Counted from the first letter of the stretch, positions 45,994 through 57,825 are shown. The stretch is DNA of 64,000 nucleotides from Streptomyces megasporus (GCF_000718985.1 NZ_JODL01000001.1:186001-250000), one strand, 5' to 3'. Translations and numbers: made by a program. The notes: a model not told the origin generated them from the letters alone.

Positions 45994-46683
45994 GTGTCCG
46001 GAGCACGGGGCCGTGCGCGGCTCCCACGGACGACGGTGCTCGCCGTGGCCGCCGTGCTGCTCGCCACGACGGTCTCCGCCGCGCCGCGGTCGCCCGCCGG
46101 CGCCGTCTCCCCGGGGGCATCCGTCGGGGAACCCGTCGGCGAGCTCCTCCTCCGACTGCGGGAGGCGCACCGGCGCAGCGAGGCGGCGACCGCGGCGTAC
46201 CGCTCGACCGAGCGGGAGCTGACGGCGCAACGGGCCCGCGTCACCCGCTTCCAGAACCGGCTGGCCGACACCCGCGTCCGGCTGGACGAGGCGCGGGACG
46301 AGGCCGGAAGGGTCGCCCGGCAGCAGTACCGGGGCGCCGGGACCTTCCCGCCCCACCTGCGCCTGCTGCTCGGCCGCGACGCGCGGGACGTGCGGACGGC
46401 GTTCGAGTACGGGCGGGCCCTGGAGAGGATGGCGGCACGCCAACACGCCCTGGCCGAGCGGTTGGCCGCCGAGGAGAAGCGGCTGGCCGCCCTGGCGGTC
46501 CGGGCGCGCGGCGCCCTGGACCGGCAGCGGACGCTCACCGCCCGGTACGAGCGGCAGCGGAACACCGCCGGGCGGCGGCTGGCGGAGGTCCAGCGGCTGC
46601 TCGTCTCGCTCCCCGACGAGGAGTTGGACCGCCTGCGCCGTCCGGAGCGGGCGCCGGCGCCGGGACCGCCCGGCGGCTCGTGA
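45994..46683 (+). CDS. Secreted coiled-coil protein
   Basis: 229 residues: signal peptide (TTVLAVAAVLLATTVSAAPRS), then a long Arg/Ala/Glu/Leu coiled coil (about 50-210) and a Pro-rich end. It resembles the N-terminal coiled part of NlpC/P60 or PcsB-type peptidoglycan hydrolases, but no hydrolase domain is present. It starts with GTG at 45994. Function unknown; possibly an activator of a wall hydrolase. Confidence 0.7.
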   Translation: MSGARGRARLPRTTVLAVAAVLLATTVSAAPRSPAGAVSPGASVGEPVGELLLRLREAHRRSEAATAAYRSTERELTAQRARVTRFQNRLADTRVRLDEARDEAGRVARQQYRGAGTFPPHLRLLLGRDARDVRTAFEYGRALERMAARQHALAERLAAEEKRLAALAVRARGALDRQRTLTARYERQRNTAGRRLAEVQRLLVSLPDEELDRLRRPERAPAPGPPGGS

Positions 46684-46724
46684 CGCTCAGGCCGCCGCAG
46701 GCGTCTCCGCCCGCTCGGGCGCGC

Positions 46725-47966
46725 TCAGGCGGAGGCGGTGAGACTCGCCAGGTATGCCTCCGCCTTCTCCGGGTCGAAGAACCAGTTCTCCAGGTCGGAC
46801 GGGTCGCTGAAGCAGTTGGCGAAGCGGTCCGCCAGCTCCTGGTGCTCCATGCCCGCGCCGATCAGCTTCAGGACGTGCTCCGGCGGCGGCGCCAGCAGTC
46901 CGTTCGACCACATGGTGACGTGCCGGGCCGCCTTCTCCCAGAAGAGGTCGAACGTGGCCTGCATCCACTCCTCGTCGAACGGCCCGTCGCCGCGCTCCAG
47001 GATCGAGTCCAGGTAGATGGCGGCGCACTTGGAGGCGGTGTTGGAGCCCTGCCCCGTGATCGGGTCGTTGGCCACCACCACGTCGGCCACGCCCAGGACC
47101 GCGCCGCCCGAGGGCAGCCGCCCGATCGGCTTGCGGACGGTCGGCGGGTAGCGGCCGGCGAGCGTGCCGCCCGCGTCGGTCAGCTCGACCTTGCGGGCCC
47201 GCTCGTACTCCCAGGGCGTGAAGCGCTTCATCAGCTCCAGCGTGAGGGCCAGGTGCTCGGCGGGGTCCTTGACTCCCTGGAAGACGTCCAGCGGACCGCC
47301 GGGGACGCCTTCCCAGAACAGGATGTCGCAGGCCCCGGACATGGTGTAGCCGGGGATCATGAACAGCTCGCCGACGCCCGGCACCAGGTTGAAGCGGACC
47401 GCCAGGGTGTCGGGGTGCTCCGGGCGGCGCTCCAGGCCGTGCACGTAGGACACCGCCAGCGCGCGCTGCGGCTTGTCGTACGGGGAGCGCGCGGCGTCGC
47501 GCTCGAACATCGACACCAGCTCGCCCTTGCCCGCCGCGACGAGCACCAGGTCGTAGGTGCGGGCGAAGAAGTCCAGGTCGGAGACCGTCGCGCCGTGGAC
47601 GACCAGTTGGCCGCCGCGCTGGGCGAAGGTCTCCAGCCACCCCGCCATCTTCAGGCGCTGGTCGATGGACTGCGCGTGGCCGTCGAGCCGGCCCAGCCAG
47701 TCGACGACGCGCGAACCGTCGGGGCCCGCCACCGAGACGCCCAGCCCCTCGGTCCGCGGGCTCTGGTTCTCCCAGAAGTTGATGCCCAGGTCGCGCTCGT
47801 GCTGGAGGGCCTGGTCGAACATGCACTGGGTGGACATGACCCGGCCGCCGCGAATCTCGTCCGCCGTGCGGTTGGACATCACGGTGACCTCGTAGCCGTG
47901 CGCCTGGAGGCCGAGCGCGAGCTGGAGGCCGGACTGGCCGGCTCCGACGATGAGTATCTTCCGCAT
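46725..47966 (-). CDS. Styrene/indole monooxygenase-like FAD protein
   Basis: 413 residues beginning MRKILIVGAGQSGLQLALGL, a GxGxxG FAD-binding fold (about 8-13). The family sequence RVMSTQCMFDQALQHERDLG (about 43-62) and GRLPSGGAVLGVADVVVAND-like second motif (DPITGQGSN) identify the styrene monooxygenase A group, two-component enzymes that need a separate flavin reductase; none is encoded nearby. It starts with ATG at 47966 after GGGGAGATCCGCC. It follows the cvn operon on the same strand, but a very strong hairpin separates them. Confidence 0.87.
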   Translation of the reverse strand: MRKILIVGAGQSGLQLALGLQAHGYEVTVMSNRTADEIRGGRVMSTQCMFDQALQHERDLGINFWENQSPRTEGLGVSVAGPDGSRVVDWLGRLDGHAQSIDQRLKMAGWLETFAQRGGQLVVHGATVSDLDFFARTYDLVLVAAGKGELVSMFERDAARSPYDKPQRALAVSYVHGLERRPEHPDTLAVRFNLVPGVGELFMIPGYTMSGACDILFWEGVPGGPLDVFQGVKDPAEHLALTLELMKRFTPWEYERARKVELTDAGGTLAGRYPPTVRKPIGRLPSGGAVLGVADVVVANDPITGQGSNTASKCAAIYLDSILERGDGPFDEEWMQATFDLFWEKAARHVTMWSNGLLAPPPEHVLKLIGAGMEHQELADRFANCFSDPSDLENWFFDPEKAEAYLASLTASA

Positions 47967-48009
47967 GGCGGATCTCCCCTGGGGTGCCTGGGTGTGGTGG
48001 AACGGGTCC

Positions 48010-48063
48010 GACCAGAAGGCCCGCCCCCGGCCGGTTCCCCGGCCGGGGGCGGGCCTTCTGGTC
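48010..48063 (-). terminator. 25-bp perfect hairpin at the end of cvnD
   Basis: Arms 48010-48034 and 48039-48063 (GACCAGAAGGCCCGCCCCCG... with its complement), loop TTCC. It begins at the cvnD stop codon and leaves only 43 bases to the flavoprotein start. Confidence 0.85.
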
Positions 48064-48730
48064 AGGCGGGCGTGAGGTCCAGCGCGTGGCCGACGAGCGC
48101 CGTCAGCGAGTCCACGACCGTGTCCCTCTTGCGTGCGTCCATGACGAGGACGGGCACCCGGGCCGGGACGGACAGCGCCTCGCGCACGTCCTTCGGCTCG
48201 TAGTACGTCGTCCCCTCGAAGTGGTTGACGGCGACGATGTACGGCAGGCCGCAGCTCTCGAAGTAGTCGAGCGCCGGGAAGCAGTCCTCCAGCCGTCGGG
48301 TGTCGGCCATGACCACGGCGCCGATCGCGCCGCGCACCAGGTCGTCCCACATGAACCAGAACCGCCGCTGGCCGGGGGTGCCGAACAGGTAGAGCACCAG
48401 GTCGGTGTCGAGGGTGATGCGGCCGAAGTCCATGGCGACCGTGGTCGTGGTCTTCTCCGGGGTGGCGGTGAGGTCGTCGGTCCCCTCGCTCGCCTGGGTC
48501 ATCACCGCTTCGGTGGTCAGCGGTTCGATCTCGGAGACCGAGCCGACGAAGGTCGTCTTGCCCACGCCGAAGCCCCCCGCCACCACGATCTTGACGGAGA
48601 TCGGGGCACGGCCGCGTTCCCCCCGTGGGAGGAACACCCCCTCGGCGGTCTCTTCGGCGTTCTCCCCGGCGTTCCTCCCGGGGCCTTTCACGGTGGTGTC
48701 TCCCGTGGTGTCAGAGCCTGCGAAGTCCAC
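48062..48730 (-). CDS. cvnD: Conservon GTP/ATP-binding protein (CvnD)
   Basis: 222-residue small GTPase-like protein. The P-loop is VVAGGFGVGKTTFVGS and the G3-like motif reads LFGTPGQRRFWFMWDD; NHFEG is in the place of NKxD. It works with CvnA-C in a membrane-associated complex resembling eukaryotic G-protein signalling. It starts with GTG at 48730 behind AAAGGGTGTTGG and overlaps cvnC by 20 bases. The N-terminal 35 residues are polar and poorly conserved. Confidence 0.93.
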   Translation of the reverse strand: MDFAGSDTTGDTTVKGPGRNAGENAEETAEGVFLPRGERGRAPISVKIVVAGGFGVGKTTFVGSVSEIEPLTTEAVMTQASEGTDDLTATPEKTTTTVAMDFGRITLDTDLVLYLFGTPGQRRFWFMWDDLVRGAIGAVVMADTRRLEDCFPALDYFESCGLPYIVAVNHFEGTTYYEPKDVREALSVPARVPVLVMDARKRDTVVDSLTALVGHALDLTPA

Positions 48731-49100
48731 CCAACACCCTTTCCAGCAGTGCACGGTCGGGACGGTCGTTGTCGTATCCGGTGCCGTAGACCCGGATGCG
48801 TCCCTGGTCGGCGAGGTCGCTGAGCAGCACGCGCACCACGCCCAGCGGCATCCGCAGCCGGGCGGCGATCTCGGCGACCGACCGGATCCTGCGGCACAGT
48901 TCGACGATGGCCCTCATCTCGGGCATCACGCGGTCGCGCAGGCCCCCCGAGGCCGGCTCGCGGTGCTCCTCGGGCGCCTCGATGGCGCCGACGAGGGTCT
49001 CCACCAGCAGGACGTGACCGAAGCGGGTGCGCCCGCCGGTCAGGGAGTACGGGCGTACCCGCGCGGGTTTGCGCACGGGCAGGGAGCTGCCGGAAGTCAC
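48711..49100 (-). CDS. cvnC: Conservon DUF742 protein (CvnC)
   Basis: 129 residues with the DUF742 pattern VRPYSLTGGRTRFGHVLLVE (about 15-34) and the winged-helix-like MPLGVVRVLLSDLADQGRIRVY. It is found only in conservons. It starts with GTG at 49100, overlapping the cvnB stop by four bases. Confidence 0.93.
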   Translation of the reverse strand: MTSGSSLPVRKPARVRPYSLTGGRTRFGHVLLVETLVGAIEAPEEHREPASGGLRDRVMPEMRAIVELCRRIRSVAEIAARLRMPLGVVRVLLSDLADQGRIRVYGTGYDNDRPDRALLERVLGGLRRL

Positions 49101-49609
49101 TGGCCCTTCTCCTCCATCGACGCGCGCAGTTCGGTGCGGAGCTCGGGGGTGAGGACGTGCCCGGCCCGGCCGACGAAGAGGGCCATGTGGTAGGCGACGA
49201 CGCTCATGTCGCAGTCGGGCGCGGCGTGGACGCCGAGCAGCGAGCCGTCACTGATCGACATCACGAACAGGCTGCCCTCGTCCATCGCGACCATGGTCTG
49301 CTTGACGGGGCCGCCGTCCATCAGCTTCGCGGCGCCCTGGGTCAGGGAGCCCACTCCGGAGACGATGGTCGCCAGGTCGGCGCTGGAGCCCCGGGGGCCG
49401 TTCTCCGCCCGCTTCCCGCCTCCCTCGTGGGACCGGTCCCCTTCGGACTCAGCGGTTCCGTCCGGGTCGTAGGACAGCAGGAGCAGCCCGTCGGAGGACA
49501 CCACGGCGACGGACCGTACGCCGGGGACCTCGTCGACCAACTTGGCCAGCAGCCAGTGCAGGTTGCGTGCTTCCTTGCTGGGCGTGTGTGCGGTGGTGGG
49601 CGCGTTCAC
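49097..49609 (-). CDS. cvnB: Conservon roadblock/LC7 protein (CvnB)
   Basis: 170 residues; the roadblock domain (HWLLAKLVDEVPGVRSVAVV... SSDGLLLLSYDPDG) is interrupted by a Glu/Gly/Ser-rich insertion (about 53-78), longer than usual in this position. Roadblock proteins regulate the partner GTPase, here CvnD. It starts with GTG at 49609, overlapping the cvnA stop by four bases. Confidence 0.92.
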   Translation of the reverse strand: MNAPTTAHTPSKEARNLHWLLAKLVDEVPGVRSVAVVSSDGLLLLSYDPDGTAESEGDRSHEGGGKRAENGPRGSSADLATIVSGVGSLTQGAAKLMDGGPVKQTMVAMDEGSLFVMSISDGSLLGVHAAPDCDMSVVAYHMALFVGRAGHVLTPELRTELRASMEEKGQ

Positions 49610-52281
49610 TTCCGTGCCTCCTCAACGGTGCCCCCGGTGCCGGTCGTCTTCTCCCGGTCGCTCTCCTCCTCGGCGATCTGGGCCTCCGCCGCGCGCAGAC
49701 CCTCCCGGGCGCCCTGCTGGAAGCCGCCGAACCTCCGCCGCAGTTCCTCGGCCTTCAGGCCGCCCGTGCGGGGGCGGGGCACTCCGACGCCGGTGGGCAC
49801 GTTCCGGGGCGTGCGCTTGGGGAGCCCCTTGGCGGTGAGGGGCCGCCCGGCGGGGGCGGTCTCCGGTGCGGGCTCCTCCTCCGCGACGGGGTCCGACGTC
49901 GGGGCCTCGTCCTCGGTCCGACCGTGCTCGGCGGGCTCGCCGGAGTCGGCGGACGCTGCGGACTCGGCGGTCCCGCTCCCCTCGGGGACCTCCTCCGCCT
50001 CGGCCGTCTCCTCGGGCTCGGCGTCCGCACCGGCCGCCGACTCCGGCGTGTCCGGCTCGTCGGCCGTCTTCCCCGACCGGCCCTCGCGGGACGGCAGCGT
50101 GTTGTCGTTGGCCTCGGCGACCGTGCCCGGCAGGGTCGGCGCCGTGCCCGCGGTGGCCTTCTTGGTCGCGCCCGGCATCGGACGGTCCGGCAGCAGGGCG
50201 CGCGGCAGGACGGCGACCGCGGCGATGCCCCCCTGCTTCTGCGCACGCAGCTCGACCTTGATCCCGTGCCGCGCGGCGAGCCGGGCCACCACGTACAGCC
50301 CCATGCCCAGCGTGCTGTCGTCCTCCGGCTCGCTCGGGCACGCCCCGGCGAGCTGGGCGTTGAGCTCGGCCAGCCGTTCGGGGGTGACGCCGATGCCCTC
50401 GTCCTGGACGGAGAGCATGATCTCGCCGTTCTCCGACTTCCGACCGGAGAGCCGTACCTGGACCTCCGGCGGGGAGAAGGCCATGGCGTTGTCGACGAGT
50501 TCGGCGATCAGGTGGCTGACGTCGTCGGCGGCGGGTCCGGCGACCTGGGCGTGCGGCGGCAGCCCGGTCAGCTCCACCCGCTCGTAGCGGTCGATCTCGC
50601 TGATCGCGGCGCGCAGCACGTCCAGCAGCGGCACCGGCTCCACCTGGCCGGTGGCGTGCTCGGCGCCGGCCAGGAGCAGCAGGTTCTCGCTGTGGCGGCG
50701 CATCCGGGTGGCGAGGTGGTCGAGCTTGAAGAGGGTGGCGAGCCGCTCCGGCTCCTTCTCCTCGTTCTCCATGGCCTCGATGACGGCGAGCTGCCGCTCC
50801 ACCAGGCCCAGGGTGCGCAGCGCGAGGTGGATGAACGTGCCGTTCGAGACGCCGTGCCCGCTCTCCGCCCCCTGCTTGAGGGACTCGATTTCGCGCAGCA
50901 GCCGCTTGCGTTCGGCGGCGAGTTCGACGGCCTTGGTCTCGGCCTCGCCGGCACGCTCGTGCAGCGCGACGGCGGCCTCCCGCATCCGGTTCACGGCGCG
51001 TACGACATCGGCGAACTCGTCGTTGCGCCCCTTGTACGCCACCGGCTCCTCGGCCACCGGGTCGGCGGCCACCCGTTCGCCGCCGCGCCGGAGGACGGCC
51101 AGCGGTCGGGTCATCGAGCGGGCGGTCTGCACGCTGATGCCGACCGTCAGCAGCAGGCAGACCCCGAGCAGGGCGATGCGCAGTTCCAGGGCGGTGAGGT
51201 CGTCGTCGCGCAGCTTCCTCAGCCGCTCCACCTCGGTGACGGCCAGTGAGGACTCCATGCTGCGCATGCGGTCCACGCGGGCGGTCAGCGCGGTCTCGAC
51301 GCGGGCGCGGTTCAGGGACAGGTCGCGGGAGTCCAGCCGCGGCTGGTCGGTGAGGCGGGCGAGGTAGCGCTCGGCCAGGGTGACGTCGGCGCCGGTCACG
51401 GTCTTGTCGTAGGCGTCGCGGTCGGCGGCTCGGGCGGTCTGCTCGAAGTCGGCGAGGGCGGCCTGTTCGCGCAGGTGCGCCTGCTGACCCGCCGCGGTCA
51501 GCTCCGGCTGCGCGCCCCCGGCGGCGAGGGCGGCCAGCAGCAGTCCGCGGGTCGCGGACGCCTGCTCGACGGCGCGTCCGAGGTCGGGAAGGGCGTCGGC
51601 CGTCGCGTTCTCGGCCCGGCCGGGGAGGGCACGGGTGGTGGCTGCGGTGATGCCGCCGAGGGACCGGATGACCCGGCTGTACGCCTCGTGGGTCTCGGTG
51701 GCGTCGCTCCGCCCGGTCAGGGCCCGTTCGCGGATCTCGGGGAGCTCGTCCAGCAGCCGCCGTACGCCGGCGGGCGCGTCGGCGCGCAGTTCCTTGATCC
51801 GGCTGTCCACACGGGCGCGTTCCGTCTTGGAGAGCCCCTGGTCGGCCGGCTTCTCGTCGGCGGGCTCCTCGCCCGCCGGCCCCGGGTCGGCGAGTCCCTC
51901 GCCGCCGAGCCCGTTCTCGCCGAGTCCCTCGTCGCCGACGGCCCCGACCTCGGGAGTGTCCGCGGCGTCCGCGGCTCCCGCGGCGGCGGCACCGCGGATG
52001 ACCGCGTCGCGTTCGTCGGCGAGGGCGTGGGAGAGGGAGACGGCGCGTCGGCCCAGGTCGGCGCGGTCGACCAGACGCTGGGCCTCCGTCAGATCACGGG
52101 AGGCGCCGGCCACTCCGGGCGCGCCCGCGGCGAGGACGGCGACGGCGCACAGGGTGACCGACACGAGCAGTCGGTTGCGCACCCTCGCCCTGCGCGCGGA
52201 CGTGGAAACCGTGGAGGTCGCCGTGGAGACCGTGGTGTCCTGCTGGTTCTGCCGGCTGCCCCGGAGTCGCTTCTTCCCCAC
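49606..52281 (-). CDS. cvnA: Conservon sensor kinase with NIT domain (CvnA)
   Basis: 891 residues. An N-terminal membrane helix (about 37-60), an extracytoplasmic nitrate/nitrite-sensor-like (NIT) domain (about 65-360, interrupted by a low-complexity EEPADEKPAD stretch), a second helix (about 368-387), HAMP, and a C-terminal HATPase with N box ELVDNAMAFSPP and G1 DEGIGV. The usual phosphoacceptor histidine region is degenerate (LALRTLGLVERQ), as in other CvnA proteins. The last about 200 residues are Glu/Ala/Pro-rich. It starts with GTG at 52281; a longer start is possible. Confidence 0.92.
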   Translation of the reverse strand: MGKKRLRGSRQNQQDTTVSTATSTVSTSARRARVRNRLLVSVTLCAVAVLAAGAPGVAGASRDLTEAQRLVDRADLGRRAVSLSHALADERDAVIRGAAAAGAADAADTPEVGAVGDEGLGENGLGGEGLADPGPAGEEPADEKPADQGLSKTERARVDSRIKELRADAPAGVRRLLDELPEIRERALTGRSDATETHEAYSRVIRSLGGITAATTRALPGRAENATADALPDLGRAVEQASATRGLLLAALAAGGAQPELTAAGQQAHLREQAALADFEQTARAADRDAYDKTVTGADVTLAERYLARLTDQPRLDSRDLSLNRARVETALTARVDRMRSMESSLAVTEVERLRKLRDDDLTALELRIALLGVCLLLTVGISVQTARSMTRPLAVLRRGGERVAADPVAEEPVAYKGRNDEFADVVRAVNRMREAAVALHERAGEAETKAVELAAERKRLLREIESLKQGAESGHGVSNGTFIHLALRTLGLVERQLAVIEAMENEEKEPERLATLFKLDHLATRMRRHSENLLLLAGAEHATGQVEPVPLLDVLRAAISEIDRYERVELTGLPPHAQVAGPAADDVSHLIAELVDNAMAFSPPEVQVRLSGRKSENGEIMLSVQDEGIGVTPERLAELNAQLAGACPSEPEDDSTLGMGLYVVARLAARHGIKVELRAQKQGGIAAVAVLPRALLPDRPMPGATKKATAGTAPTLPGTVAEANDNTLPSREGRSGKTADEPDTPESAAGADAEPEETAEAEEVPEGSGTAESAASADSGEPAEHGRTEDEAPTSDPVAEEEPAPETAPAGRPLTAKGLPKRTPRNVPTGVGVPRPRTGGLKAEELRRRFGGFQQGAREGLRAAEAQIAEEESDREKTTGTGGTVEEARK

Positions 52282-52677
52282 CCGCGCTCACAATCTCGTT
52301 CCGCCGTCCCGGACCCGACCGGAAGGCGACAGTCCAACGTGTGCGGCAAGGGACCGTACCGTGTCCGTCCGCGCCCACCTGCGGCGACCGACCTTTTCAG
52401 CGCCGCCGTGGGGGTGGAGCGGTTCCCTGTGCCGGGCCACTCGAAGGAGTGAACATCACCAGGGAGTTGCCGAACAACTTCGGTTCTGACGGGGATTTGA
52501 CCACACGCCGGGCAAGGGATGGAAATTCCACGGGGGTTTTGGCAGGATGCCCGTCCGTCTTTTCGCGGAAGCTCCCATTCCGGTGGATCTCGCGCGGGGC
52601 CGCGGACCACTGCGGCGGCGCGTCCGCGTTCGACTCCCTCCGCCGTCCCGCGTCCTCCCTCCGGCAGACTGACGGGC
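52282..52677. other. Gene-free region between cvnA and a PP2C-like gene
   Basis: 396 bases between divergent genes; no coding sequence seen. It should hold the promoters of the cvn operon and the PP2C-like gene. It is less G/C-rich around 52450-52530 (GGAAATTCCACGGGGGTTTT). Confidence 0.5.
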
Positions 52678-53475
52678 ATGCGGATCGAGATGGCGAGCGA
52701 GCCCGGCAGCCCGCGCGTCCCCAACGAGGACTACGCCTCGGTAGCCCTACCTGCGGCGGGGCGCGGTGGGGCGCTGGTGGTGCTGGACGGGGTGACCCCG
52801 CCCCCGGAGGACGTCGGCTGCGAGCACGACGTGCCCTGGTACGTGACCCGGCTCGGCGGAGCGCTGCTCGAACTGTCCGGTTCGCGAAGGGATCTGACAC
52901 CGTCCCAGTGCCTCGCGGAGGCCATCGAGCGGACGGCCCGCGCACACGGTCCGCGCTGTGACCTTTCTCACGCCCGCACCCCGCAGGCGACCGTGGTGCT
53001 GGCGCGCTGGGACGAGTCGGCCGTCGAGTACCTGGTGCTCTCCGACTCCGCGCTGCTGGTGGAGGGCACGGACGGCTCGGTGACCCCCGTGCTCGACCCC
53101 CGACTGGACCGGCTGTGGCCCGCCGCGCGGGCACTGCCGCCGGTGGAGCGTGTCGCGTACCTGGAGGGTCTGCGCAACGCGGAGGGCGGCTTCTTCACGG
53201 CCGCCGCCGACCCCTCGGTGGCCCACCGCGCCGTGACCGGCACCGTGCCGCGGGAGGAGGTGCGCGCGCTGGCCGCGCTGAGCGACGGCGCCGGCCGCTG
53301 GACGGAGATCTTCCGCCTGGGCGACTGGGCCGCGCTGATGGCGGTGCTCCGCGCGGAGGGACCGCGGTCGCTCGTCGCGCGGGTGCGCGCCGCCGAGTCC
53401 GCCGACCGCGACGGGGCGACCTTCCCGCGCGGCAAGGTCCACGACGACGCGACGGCGGTGCTGGTGGAGTTCTGA
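52678..53475 (+). CDS. PP2C-like protein
   Basis: 265 residues with PP2C landmarks: NEDYASVAL (about 16-24), VVLDGVTPP (about 34-42), LSDSALLVE, AALSDGAGRW and the C-terminal HDDATAVLVEF. Metal-binding aspartates of the core are retained, although spacing is unusual and the GHVGDSR motif is replaced by EYLVLSDSA. So it may be a weak phosphatase or a binding protein. It starts with ATG at 52678. It is divergent from the conservon and may be its partner, which is inference. Confidence 0.8.
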   Translation: MRIEMASEPGSPRVPNEDYASVALPAAGRGGALVVLDGVTPPPEDVGCEHDVPWYVTRLGGALLELSGSRRDLTPSQCLAEAIERTARAHGPRCDLSHARTPQATVVLARWDESAVEYLVLSDSALLVEGTDGSVTPVLDPRLDRLWPAARALPPVERVAYLEGLRNAEGGFFTAAADPSVAHRAVTGTVPREEVRALAALSDGAGRWTEIFRLGDWAALMAVLRAEGPRSLVARVRAAESADRDGATFPRGKVHDDATAVLVEF

Positions 53476-53487
53476 CCGTCCCCGACG

Positions 53488-53520
53488 GCCGGCGGCCCCA
53501 CGGGGTGCGGGGCCGCCGGC
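53488..53520. terminator. Terminator between convergent PP2C-like and lon genes
   Basis: 12-bp stem GCCGGCGGCCCC / GGGGCCGCCGGC with a 9-base loop. Confidence 0.75.
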
Positions 53521-53538
53521 GACGGATCGGCACGGCGC

Positions 53539-56067
<2,529 letters not shown>

Positions 56068-56089
56068 GATCTCTCCCTCGGCAGGCAAA

Positions 56090-56119
56090 TTGAGCTAAGA
56101 GGACTCAATGTCTTGTCAA
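56090..56119 (-). promoter_or_regulatory. lon promoter with HAIR (HspR) operator
   Basis: TTGAGC-N7-ACTCAA at 56090-56108 matches the HspR consensus CTTGAGT-N7-ACTCAAG with one mismatch in the core. On the minus strand TTGACA (56114-56119) is a -35, and TTAGCT about 15-16 bases on is a possible -10 inside the operator. Confidence 0.8.
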
Positions 56120-56289
56120 TGCCCGGCCGCGGGCGTGTGTTCCCGCGCACACGTTCGCCCTGAGCGATCGCCCCGTTCGACACATCCGCCGCACCGGGCG
56201 CACCGGGCGCACCGGACGCCGGCAGCGCCCTCCGGCGCCCCCGACGCCCCTCGTTTCCCTTCCTCCCACGTCACCGGCAGGATGGGCGC

Positions 56290-56985
56290 ATGTCGTTCCT
56301 CCACGAGACAGCGGAACTCCCCCGGGTCCTGGACCGCCGCGAGGGTCCCCACGGCGAGGTGGTGCTGCGGCGACACGGGAAGCTGCTCCAGATCATCGCC
56401 AACGGCTGCTTCCTGATGGACACCTCCGACGGCCGCTCCGAGCGGCTGCTGGTCCGCGCCGCGCTGGAGGAGCTGGACGCCTCCGGCGTCCGCCCCGCGC
56501 CCGGTGTGCTGATCGGCGGGCTCGGCGTCGGTTTCTCCCTCGCCGAGGCGGTGGACGAGCCGCGCTGGGGACGGATCACCGTGGTCGAGCGGGAGGAGGC
56601 CGTCATCGACTGGCACCGCGACGGACCGCTGGCCGCCGTCTCCGCCGGGGCGTCGGCCGACCCGCGCGTGGAGATCCTCCACGCCGACCTGGCGGCGCAC
56701 CTGGCGGCGGACGACGAGCCCTACGACGCGCTGTGCCTGGACGTCGACAACGGCCCCGACTGGACCGTCACCGAGGACAACGACTCGCTCTACTCCCCCG
56801 CCGGACTCGCCGCCTGCGCCCGACGGCTCACCCCGGGCGGGGTGCTCGCCGTGTGGTCCGCGCAACCGTCCCCGGCGTTCGAGGACGCCCTGCGCGATGC
56901 CGGTTTCGTCCGGGTGCGCACCGAAGAGATACCCGTCGCCCGAGGCGTCCCGGACGTGGTCCACCTCGCCACCCGACCGGCGTAG
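56290..56985 (+). CDS. Spermidine synthase-like methyltransferase-fold protein
   Basis: 231 residues of the polyamine-synthase fold: GVLIGGLGVGFSLAEAVD (about 71-88, SAM-type glycine loop), ITVVEREEAVIDWHR, DALCLDVDNGPDW (about 147-159) and LTPGGVLAVWSAQPSP. The aspartates required for true spermidine synthases are only partly kept, so the substrate is uncertain. It starts with ATG at 56290. It is divergent from lon and upstream of a two-component system, a conserved Streptomyces neighbourhood. Confidence 0.82.
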   Translation: MSFLHETAELPRVLDRREGPHGEVVLRRHGKLLQIIANGCFLMDTSDGRSERLLVRAALEELDASGVRPAPGVLIGGLGVGFSLAEAVDEPRWGRITVVEREEAVIDWHRDGPLAAVSAGASADPRVEILHADLAAHLAADDEPYDALCLDVDNGPDWTVTEDNDSLYSPAGLAACARRLTPGGVLAVWSAQPSPAFEDALRDAGFVRVRTEEIPVARGVPDVVHLATRPA

Positions 56986-57046
56986 CGCGCCTCACGGCGG
57001 CCCTCTACGCTGCTCCCAGAAACCGAACAGCAGGGCTGAGGCGCGC

Positions 57047-57814
57047 ATGGACCACAGGAACACGACGCAGACGCACGGCAGCGGCACCCCCACGGCGGCC
57101 ACCCCGGGTGCCCAGCGCAGGGTTCTGGTCGTGGAGGACGACCCGACGATCACCGAGGCGCTCGCGGCGCGGTTGCGCGCCGAGGGCTTCCAGGTCAGGA
57201 CGGCCGGGGACGGCCCGGCCGCGGTGGAGGCGGCCGAGGCGTGGCAGCCCGACCTGCTGGTGCTGGACGTGATGCTGCCGGGCTTCGACGGCCTGGAGGT
57301 GTGCCGCCGGGTGCAGGCCCAGCGGCCGGTGCCGGTGCTGATGCTCACCGCCCGCGACGACGAGACCGACATGCTGGTCGGCCTCGGGGTCGGCGCGGAC
57401 GACTACATGACCAAGCCCTTCTCCATGCGGGAACTGGTCGCCCGGGTCCACGTGCTGCTGCGCCGCGTCGAGCGGGCCACGCTCGCCGCGACCTCGCCGC
57501 GCTCGGGCACCCTGCGGCTGGGCGAGCTGGAGATCGACCACGCCCAGCGTCGGGTGCGGGTCTCGGGCCGGGACGTCCACCTCACCCCGACCGAGTTCGA
57601 CCTGCTGGTCTGCCTGGCCAACTCGCCGCGCGCGGTGCTCTCGCGCGAGCAGCTCCTGGCCGAGGTGTGGGACTGGGCGGACGCCTCGGGCACGCGCACG
57701 GTCGACAGCCACATCAAGGCACTGCGCCGGAAGATAGGCGCGGAGCGGATACGCACCGTCCACGGTGTCGGTTACGCCCTGGAGGCCCCCGCGCCGGCCT
57801 CCGACTGGGCCTGA
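57047..57814 (+). CDS. OmpR/PhoB-type response regulator
   Basis: 255 residues. An N-terminal receiver with VVEDDPT and phosphorylation site D74 (LVLDVMLPGFDG) and lysine in MTKPFSMRE, then a winged-helix DNA-binding domain (about 160-248, HLTPTEFDLLVCLANSPRAV ... SHIKALRRKIG). The first about 22 residues are an unstructured Thr/Gly-rich lead. It starts with ATG at 57047; the kinase gene follows after 11 bases. Confidence 0.94.
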   Translation: MDHRNTTQTHGSGTPTAATPGAQRRVLVVEDDPTITEALAARLRAEGFQVRTAGDGPAAVEAAEAWQPDLLVLDVMLPGFDGLEVCRRVQAQRPVPVLMLTARDDETDMLVGLGVGADDYMTKPFSMRELVARVHVLLRRVERATLAATSPRSGTLRLGELEIDHAQRRVRVSGRDVHLTPTEFDLLVCLANSPRAVLSREQLLAEVWDWADASGTRTVDSHIKALRRKIGAERIRTVHGVGYALEAPAPASDWA

Positions 57815-57825
57815 GCGGGCCGGGC

